From the NCBI GenBank assembly GCA_022410635.1, contig JAJVDF010000165.1, positions 2,108,888 to 2,172,887 on the forward strand: DNA of 64,000 bases, in the 5' to 3' direction. Made by a program: the position numbers and the translations under genes. This DNA is from Tretioscincus oriximinensis. Lineage: Eukaryota > Chordata > Lepidosauria > Squamata > Gymnophthalmidae. The notes under the pieces are model-generated. The model was given only the letters and a program-made list of their open reading frames with translations, was not told where the DNA came from and searched no databases. How positions within the stretch are numbered: position 1 is the first letter of the stretch; each line of letters begins with the position of its first letter. Of this stretch, positions 57,116 to 64,000 are shown in pieces.

Positions 57116-58589
57116 AGTATATGAATCATTCTGAATCTGCATAGCTGCTTTCTCCACTACGAAGAATCAACATTTTTATACTTGTCTGTTATCCCTGTAC
57201 TGAGCAATTGCATGAAATATTTTTCTGCAGTATCTATTTATATTTTTATCCCACTACATATCAGAAAGTCTCAGAGTGGATAACAACAATAAGAATAAAG
57301 TACAAAATAAACATACTAAAAATGACAACAGTAGCTGAGGGTGCATCCGCACATTATTTGTTTCATTCAATAAAATTATGATTCTGTGAGCTCTTCCACA
57401 TGTAATTATGAGGATCCAGCTGTGATAGTGCTAAGAAGGGCTGTCATAGCTAGTACTTCTATGCAGCCTCTATTAGTATAGCAAGATGTCCATCTGTGGC
57501 ACCATAAAACACAATGTAGTCAATTCCTGTGAGAGTGATTGAAACTAGTCTCACCTCACAATCCCATGTTGCAGCAGGCTCAGAGGCTTTATGACATTCA
57601 CCATTGCGTCTTTTGTCTGTTGTAAAAGCAATGATGGTGAATGAAAGGCCCCTATTAGCCTTTAAATTTTAATTATCAACAATACTGGGAAAAGTCTACA
57701 GTTGTGGCATAGCAGTCGCAAATTTCGTTTGTCAGCCAATGTCCATTGTTGCGAGTCATTCGTAATTTATTGAGTTAGTCATTCATGGTATGTATAATTC
57801 AGTGTCAGTTTCAGGTTTACTCCATTAGACAGTGCACTGCTGCCAGAGCAATTTAAATGGATTCGCAAGAGTGGAGATGTGATGATCTCAGACTTAAGAG
57901 ACAGAGATTACTTTTCCATGTGGATTATGAAATGCATCACAATGATAATTTCAGTTTGAAATAATACACAGTTAAATACAGAACTGTGTATATGACACAC
58001 ACATGGAAAAATGTACTTTGTTCTTGGATAGAAAGATGTTACCTACACTGTGTGGGGCGAGGGATTTATATGATGTCAGATTCCATTGCCTTCGCCTCAA
58101 GCAGATGCTCCTGATGCAATGGATATGAGCCAGTTTCCTTTAGCTCATGTGACAGAAATTTGGTTGAACAATCCAGAATTGCTCGTTCAGCCCCCAATGT
58201 AGTGACTAAGGAGTTGTCCACAAATCAGGTTTTTAAAGTAGCTGTTGGCATGTTCCCATTTGTCAGTCTTTATGAAATAGCTCCCCTGAATGAAGCAACA
58301 TTTATCATCAAGATAGGTTTGCTTCTTTTCTTTTCCTCCTTTTTTAATGGAGTCCAGGTTTTATTTTTTGGCCAACTTCAACATGCAAAATTAGAGGCAC
58401 ATAATTAACAGTGCAGCCTTTAACAAAAAGTGTAGAATCCAGTAATTTTAGTGGCTAACTGACGTACAAAACAAGGATTAATCTGCAATTTAGAGATCAT
58501 TCACAAAGTTATTTTCCCTGGCCTCTGGCTGAGGAAATAGCATCTTCTTATGCAATTTAATATTGTATGCGCTCTCCAGGAATTTATTT
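57116..58589. other. Intergenic; possible conserved stretch 58160-58585
   Basis: An antisense LINE-like tail may lie at 57235-57300 ('tatccc' variant with 'gtctcagagtggataacaac'). 58160-58585 is complex, non-repetitive and AT-rich, with an 82-codon frame of no known family. Confidence 0.4.
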
Positions 58590-58990
58590 TCTGTTTCCAG
58601 GTGACTGCTGGCAGTGTATGGCAGTGTCAAGGCTGTGAGCATTTCGGGATGTGGCTCCATATCTGTGGAACAAGAGTTTGACTCCCCAGAGTGAAGACAT
58701 TAAATTGCCTAGAGGGATTTGGGTGGGATATTTGGGTAGTTGCTGAACTGGTTAGTTTTCATTATGATAATATGTGATTTTTGCTATGCTCATTGGTAAA
58801 AAGGGCTTTAATAAACAACAACAAATAATAATTAATAATTAATAATAATGGTTCTTATAATGTTTTAGCTAACCAGTTTTAATCTGTATTCAATAGTTAT
58901 TTTATTGTGATCCACCCCGAACATTCAGGTATAGCATGGGATAGAAATATATAAAAACATTGTGATCTGTCCCAAAATCTTTGGATATTA
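58590..58990 (+). mobile_element. Degenerate L2-like LINE 3' end
   Basis: 'gatgtggctccatatctgtg' and 'gaacaagagtttgactcccc' recall the '...P.LWN.LP' region. Later 'tttattgtgatccaccccga' and 'acattcaggtatagcatggg' are the tail. (AAT)n repeats at 58826-58850 interrupt it. Confidence 0.55.
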
Positions 58991-59474
58991 AATGGGATCG
59001 ATGAATAAATAAAAGTAAGTAAGTAAATAATTAAGTGAGTAAGCAAGCAAGTAAATCACTGCCTGAAACTGGTCTGTGGAGCAAAGGGAATTTTGAAACA
59101 TGAACACACACACACCCCAAGAGCATGGCACCCACTCAAATTGATCATGGACAAGGCTATGAAACCATAACTCTGATGTGTACAATACCCCCCAAAGAAA
59201 GCACTAGGGTCATATGGAGCCGGAGTTTCCTTGGAGGTGTTTGCCCTCCTTCCCTACAGTTGTGATGACATGGGCCTCTTTTCTACTTGTTTTACTTTTT
59301 GTTATTGCCACAGTTTATTTCTGTTTCCTTAATTCTGTGGACAACAGAATAATAAGCTCAATGTTTAATTTGACAAACACATTGAACAATGATATTATAC
59401 CACCAAATGGGAATAAAGGACATTTCACAAAGAAGCAAACAGTTTAAATAATTAGAAGTTTGTGTACTGTAAAA
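58991..59474. other. Intergenic, unassigned
   Basis: Short (AAGT)n patch at 59013-59057. Nothing else supported. Confidence 0.5.
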
Positions 59475-59640
59475 CTAAGGCTGCAAGTACACGAGGGTTT
59501 CCTACCACGATGGTGGTGTCATGATGAAGACTCCACCTGGATGAAAGGTCCTTTGCCCTGGAGATGCTACCACAGGAGATGCTAGCACAAGACAATGAAG
59601 AATTGCATACTGAGCATCTTGTCTGTTCCACATGGATTTA
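59475..59640. repeat. Dispersed repeat family Z, inverted partial copy
   Basis: 'aaggctgcaagtacacgagg', 'gtttcctaccacgatggtgg' and 'tgtcatgatgaagactccac' match the reverse complement of the right end of 45677-46118. The terminus also resembles the repeats at 32729 and 33229. Confidence 0.55.
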
Positions 59641-60466
59641 ATGGTTTTCTAACGGTTTGTCTGTAAAAGGTTGAGGATATGTATGCATGGACTTGCGATT
59701 GGATTATTTCAAATTATAAAACCATGGCAATTTTTAATATGTATGGAGGAGGGTTATTTCAAAAATTAACACAACTGTGATTTTGAAATTTCCCTGAAAG
59801 CTAATACAGCAATTCCCATACAATTTGAGTGTGAAAGCATTTCTTTTTCATAGTACCTGAAAACTTGTAGTTTTATTTTATTTACATGATGAACTGTGTA
59901 AGTATTGAAAGATTGTGTTTTATGAAAATCTCAAAGAGTTAATAATATATACAGCAGAGTAGGGACAGCAAATGTTCTAGGAATACTTGAGTATATGGAT
60001 ATGTCTTAAGGAGACAATAAATGTAAGTAAGAGGCAGTGGAAGCATCAAAAACAAAAACAATTGGATACCATTGTGTACTCATGCATGTGGTTAGTTAAC
60101 TTCATTATATATATTGTAGGCAGAGCTTTATTTCCTGCTGGTCTGTTGCGTCATTACATTCCTTGACCCAGAATCTGGGACACTGTGCAAGACTTTTTCC
60201 TAAAAATGTTTAATATGTGTATAATGTTTGTTCACATAAATGGCCATTGGCTGAAGAAACAACTCTCTCTGCTCCACTGTTGTTTTTCATAAATATCTTC
60301 TGTACCTTATTTTCACTGTATTTGTGTATTTTTTATTTATTTGCAACTTTCATCCTGCAGTATAACCAAAGGTCCCCTGTTGGTCAACAATCAAAACATA
60401 AATCTCATTGGATGGTAATAATAAAAGGTTCCACTATGTCCATTAGTTATAATACTTGCTTGAGTA
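59641..60466. other. Intergenic, unassigned
   Basis: An antisense LINE tail may lie at 60325-60390 ('tttttatttatttgcaactt', 'caaaggtcccctgttggtca'). Nothing else supported. Confidence 0.5.
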
Positions 60467-60825
60467 AGGCCCCCTCCACATGATATGTTAAAAATCACAA
60501 ACCATTACATCCACATGGAAGAAATATGCCAACTAATCAAGAAGTAAATACTAAGATACGAACCAGGAAGTATATGAGATTCTCATTGTCTTGTGCTGGT
60601 GTCTCTCCTCATGAGATCCTGCCTTATCCTATTAACCAAGCGAGTACACAAAAACTTGGAATAGGAATACGGGCCATTTCACAAAGATGTAAAAAAGAAT
60701 CAGGAAATTCCAATTCCTCGCACTTTTTTTCCTGATGCATTGTGATTCATTCCGAAAACTCCGTTGGAACATGGAGTACAGTAATCATGGTGCTGGAACG
60801 TCCTAGTAGGAAAACCTCATTTGGA
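60467..60825. repeat. Dispersed repeat family Z, copy 2
   Basis: Begins 'aaggccccctccacatgata' and ends 'agtaggaaaacctcattt'. Collinear with 45677-46118. Open frames at 60526-61035 run through it and are not accepted as genes. Confidence 0.6.
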
Positions 60826-62203
60826 GAGGGACTAAGTTTGCAACTTTATAGTGCTCAGTCTACCTTTAGTTCTGACTTTATTTCCCTTGATCCCATCTCT
60901 TCTGTGGGTGAATATGTCATTTCCTTTCCATGCATTGCAGTGGACACCATCTACCGCTTGCGTGTGCCATGCTATAATATTTGTCTCCCATGCATACATC
61001 CCCAATGTCTGAAAAATGTAGCTAAGCTAATTTGAATCAATGCATAACCAGAAGCCTAGTTAATTTGTGTTCCTAGCTACCTTGATGAGATTTCCAATCA
61101 TCTTCAACTTTGAGCTATTACTTTAGAACTTTGTGGTTTGCTGACTAACATTCGCTATATTTTGGGGGCAGGCTGTGGTGTTATGCATCTGATTCCATCC
61201 ATTTCATATATTTTATCTGAACGTGTTAAAATGCATTCAAAATGATGTTATGTCAACAGATTAACTGCTTTTCCTTCTCCAACTTTATGCTGGAGAAAAA
61301 TGGCTGTAATATATCTTGTCTTCTGGAAAAAACCCAGGATGAGAATTACATACTGCTTACTGCCTTGGCTCCAGGGCTATTCGTATAGAGAAAAGCCACA
61401 AATTAGCTCTATGTTTTTAAAAAAAATAATTTTAAGCTAGAGTATAGAAAGGAAATGCTAAGCGGGCAAGTTTCAGTAGAAGTACCACCGATAGCGCATC
61501 ATTAACCATATGAAGGGATAAAAGAACTGGCAAGAAAGATATTAGGCAATAGGTGAGTGCATTTCATTGCAATGTCTTCTTGCTTTTCTTTGACTTCTTG
61601 TCTAAATACGATTTTCTTTTCTTTTTTTAAAAAAAGATCAACTTGGAAAGACATTAGCATCTTTACAGGTGAAATAACAGGCTATGTTTCTATTTAGAAA
61701 TATGATAAATGGAAGTGACATTTTGAAGCAACCATATACCATTTCCCTCTCCTGCCTACTTATATGAGAAAATGCTAAACAGTTATGGCATTAGGCATGT
61801 GGTTTAGAATTCTGCATGCCAATCTTTTAACTAAGCTGTTACCTGTTCTAAGATCTTCTAATGTGTGGTTCACTAGAACACCAACACTGTTATTGTCAAA
61901 TATGTGACAATGGTTTGGAATAACTCATATGAAAATAGATGAAACAGAATTTGTATTTTGTGTTTTATCTTTTGCAAGGTCTCAGTGAGTTGCTTCTACA
62001 TGAGAAGGCCCTGATTAACTCCCCCAAAGGAATTGGTTGCTAGATGACTCCCATTTGCTTCTTTGTTTGGCTGAACTCAACATATTCCGCCTTCACATGC
62101 TGCTATGATGATAGAATCCTGTCAGTAGAATTTTGGCTAATCTTCTAAAGCCCTGATACAAAGATCCAGTATGGGTTTTAGGTTACAACATATTTTCAAC
62201 ACA
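60826..62203. other. Intergenic, unassigned
   Basis: AT-rich; nothing supported. Confidence 0.5.
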
Positions 62204-62521
62204 TTATACACCAGTAGGTTGTAACAGATCCCTAACATGCATTAACTGAGGCCTATACAGTCCCATTGCTAGAGGTCTGGTGGCACAACTGTGTGGCTGA
62301 GTTTGAGGATTACAAACATGGAGTGAGCTTGCTCTGCTGTTACGATGCTGGTACGTAGTCAGGGTGAGGACCAAGCCTGGCTCTTGATCTTTATCAGTGC
62401 CATGCAACAGGGACAAGCCATGCTTCACATTGGCACTTGCTGATGCTTCACTGTCCCAGCAGATTCCCGACTTCTGGATCATTACCAAGAGGAATAGCAA
62501 AATAAGCATGGGGCATATCAT
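62204..62521 (-). CDS. Hypothetical short ORF with signal peptide-like start
   Basis: From the ATG ending at 62521, 105 codons are open on the minus strand. The start MICPMLILLFLLVMIQKSG is a good candidate signal peptide (hydrophobic core, then SGIC as a possible cleavage site). The rest (NVKHGLSLLHGTDKDQEPG, later VCNPQTQPHSCATRPLAMG) matches no family I know. Upstream on the minus strand, 'tctctctttctttaaaacag' resembles a 3' splice site about 16 bases before the ATG, so this could be a first coding exon. It has no dibasic sites and no partner exon was found. It may equally be chance. Confidence 0.25.
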   Translation of the reverse strand: MICPMLILLFLLVMIQKSGICWDSEASASANVKHGLSLLHGTDKDQEPGLVLTLTTYQHRNSRASSLHVCNPQTQPHSCATRPLAMGLYRPQLMHVRDLLQPTGV

Positions 62522-62861
62522 CTTTGGCAAGATGCTGCTGTTTTAAAGAAAGAGAGAATTTGTGCTCATTTCATTGTTATTCCTCAGTGCTTTTGGGTCT
62601 TTCGTCACAACAAAGCCTATTCATCCATTCATTCGTTCGTTCAACACCTTTTACATTATTAACTATTTGTGGTTATTTAACTAACTATAAATATATTTTA
62701 TCCATAAAATCTAGAATATATATTTCTTCATGGAAATGATTTTATTAATTTGCATTGGAAATGCAGCTGACTAGTACCCCCTAGTGGCTTGATAGAAGTA
62801 TAGAATGATTTAGATGAAATGGAACAGATTCATCTTCAGTTTAGTTTTGGTTTGGAATACA
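62522..62861. other. Intergenic, unassigned
   Basis: Contains (ATTC/TTCG)n near 62625. Nothing else supported. Confidence 0.5.
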
Positions 62862-63072
62862 ATAAGAGCGTAAGAACATAAGAAGAGCCATACTGGATCA
62901 GGCCACAGCCCATCAAGTCCAGCATTCTGTGTCACACAGAGGCCCACCAGATGCACCTGGGCAGTCTGAACATAGGAAAGCAAAATATGCTCCTGTTTAT
63001 GACTCCCTGCAAATGGTATTTCAGGAGTCCTGCCTGTTGCTCCATCCCGGAGGCAACATCCAGACATCCATC

Positions 63073-63432
63073 CTAGTATCCATTTCTACCCTTGGTGTCC
63101 ATAAACCTGTCTAGTCCTGTCTTGAAACTATCCAAGCTGTTAGCTACCACTACTTCTTCAGGGAGTAAATTCCACAGGGCGATGACCCTCTGGGTGAAAA
63201 AATACATTCCTTTGTCTGTTCTCACTTTTCTACCCAACAGTTTTAAGGAGTGCCCTCTGGTCCTTGTGTTGTGTGATAGAGAAAACATTTTTTCTCTATG
63301 CACCCTGTCAATCCCATGCATGATTTTGTATACTTCAATCAGATCACCCCTCAAGCATCTCCTTTCAAGGCTGAAAAGGCCCAGACGTTGCAGCCTTGCT
63401 TCGTAAGGGAGGTGCGCCAGAACCTTGATCAT
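63073..63432 (-). pseudogene. CR1 ORF2 C-terminal fragment
   Basis: 119-codon frame: MIKVLAHLPYEARLQRLGLF, LERRCLRGDLIEVYKIMHGI, REKMFSLSHNTRTRGHSLKL and LLPEEVVVANSLDSFKTGLD. It is an open C-terminal thumb/tail region, better preserved than the corresponding + strand copy at 23400-24260. Confidence 0.88.
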
Positions 63433-63701
63433 TTTTGTTGCCCTTTTCTACACCTTCTCCAGTTCCAAAATATCCCTCTTGAGATGTGGTGACCAGAATT
63501 GAACACAGTATTCCAAATGTGGCCTCACCACAGATTTATAAAGAAGCAAAACAAACTTGGCTACTTCACTATTTACCTCAGTATCCAGATCATTTATAAA
63601 TATATTGAAAAGCAAGGGTCCCAAGTACAGATCCCTGGGGTACCTCAGTTCTTACCTCTTTCCACTCAGAGAACTGCCCATTTAATACTACCATCAGTTT
63701 T

Positions 63702-63974
63702 CTATCTTTTAGCCAGTTTCTGTCCTCTTATACCATGAGTATGGAGCTTTTTTAGAAGCCTTTGATGAGGGACTTTATCAAAAGCCTTCTGAAAATCTAG
63801 ATAGACAATATCAACTGGATCCCCTTTATCTACATGTTTGTTAACACTCTCAAAGAATTCTAGCAAGTTGGTAAGGCATGATTTACCTTTGCTGAAGCCA
63901 TGCTGAGTTTCATTCATCAATGGGTGCTTCTCCATGTGTTTAGTAATTTTGTCCTTAATTACGGTTTCCAACAC
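63702..63974 (-). pseudogene. CR1 ORF2 RT fragment
   Basis: 90-codon frame MLETVIKDKITKHMEKHPLM ... THGIRGQKLAKR, with RT motif A (VYLDFQKAFDKVP). It ends where a short deletion removed SWIGNW between IRGQ and KLAKR. Confidence 0.88.
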
Positions 63975-64000
63975 TTTACCTGGAATTGATGTTAAACTGA

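Larger units (their letters stand above)
62862..64000 (-). mobile_element. CR1 LINE, minus strand, RT core deleted, runs off the window
   Basis: Read on the minus strand: KDKITKHMEKHPLMNETQHG, VYLDFQKAFDKVPHQRLLKK, a decayed VPQGSVLGP region, then 'gtagccaagtttg' joins directly to 'ttttgcttctttataaatc'. Compared with 54841-55204 this removes about 350 bp, including FADDTKL. It resumes with YKSVVRPHLEYC-type sequence (63530), LPYEARLQRLGLFSLERRCL and GRKVRTDKGMYFFTQRVIAL, then the 3' UTR and a terminus at 62862-62885 ('ataagagcgtaagaacataa'). The 5' part is beyond 64000. Confidence 0.92.

Noticed and set aside
60742..61035. 97-codon frame with several Cys.
   Set aside because: Starts in repeat family Z, has no signal peptide or known motif and no splice context.
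62204..62320. Resemblance of CNPQTQPHSCATRPLA to the amylin/CGRP ring region.
   Set aside because: Cys spacing is wrong, and there are no dibasic processing sites and no C-terminal amidation glycine. The likeness is a few residues only.

Overview
The window looks like nuclear DNA of a sauropsid, most likely a squamate reptile. It is AT-rich, has single-base Ns scattered through it, and holds vertebrate-style exons separated by GT-AG introns. It also holds many CR1 LINE copies, tRNA-derived SINEs with (AAAT)n tails, and small non-autonomous DNA transposons. I cannot name the species.

Bases 1-11920 carry the 3' end of one real gene on the + strand. This is thrombospondin-2 (THBS2), with its last five coding exons (2240-2467, 2981-3252, 4268-4365, 7534-7673, 8492-8499) in one uninterrupted frame. 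They encode the end of the last calcium-binding type 3 repeat and the whole C-terminal lectin-like domain. A long AU-rich 3' UTR follows, with four AATAAA hexamers, the last at 11898, and a mariner-type MITE sitting inside it. Bases 1-2239 are an intron.

Bases 12000-64000 are a repeat-filled gene desert in which I find no convincing protein-coding gene. Main items in order: a tRNA SINE (12321-12575); a CR1 fragment (18215-18590); a possible MITE (19590-20225); a hAT MITE with 8-bp target duplication (20418-20755); a 5'-truncated, frameshifted CR1 with RT domain (21300-24495) interrupted by a chimeric block; a LINE 3' end on the minus strand (25040-25870); a nested palindrome region (27156-28151); a CR1 (32160-32604); a CpG-rich island between 50-bp direct repeats (32729-33280); a second minus-strand LINE piece (37690-38200); a CRE-like degenerate repeat (38803-38962); a palindromic MITE (42114-42293); the partner of the chimeric block (43026-43930); a 38-bp minisatellite (44272-44408); the second hAT MITE (46410-46712); a tRNA-Lys-like SINE on the minus strand (49350-49935); an internally deleted CR1 with a nested LINE tail (54650-55495); an L2-like LINE 3' end (56798-57115); a short minus-strand ORF with a signal peptide (62204-62521); and a minus-strand CR1 running off the end (62862-64000) that has lost its RT catalytic core by internal deletion.

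The repeats share parts. tRNA SINEs and L2-like LINEs carry the same 3' tail, which fits LINE-driven SINE movement. The most unusual structure is a 578-bp block that is almost identical at 23587-24164 and 43026-43603, although its downstream CR1 flanks differ by roughly a tenth. This points to gene conversion, template switching, or an assembly error.
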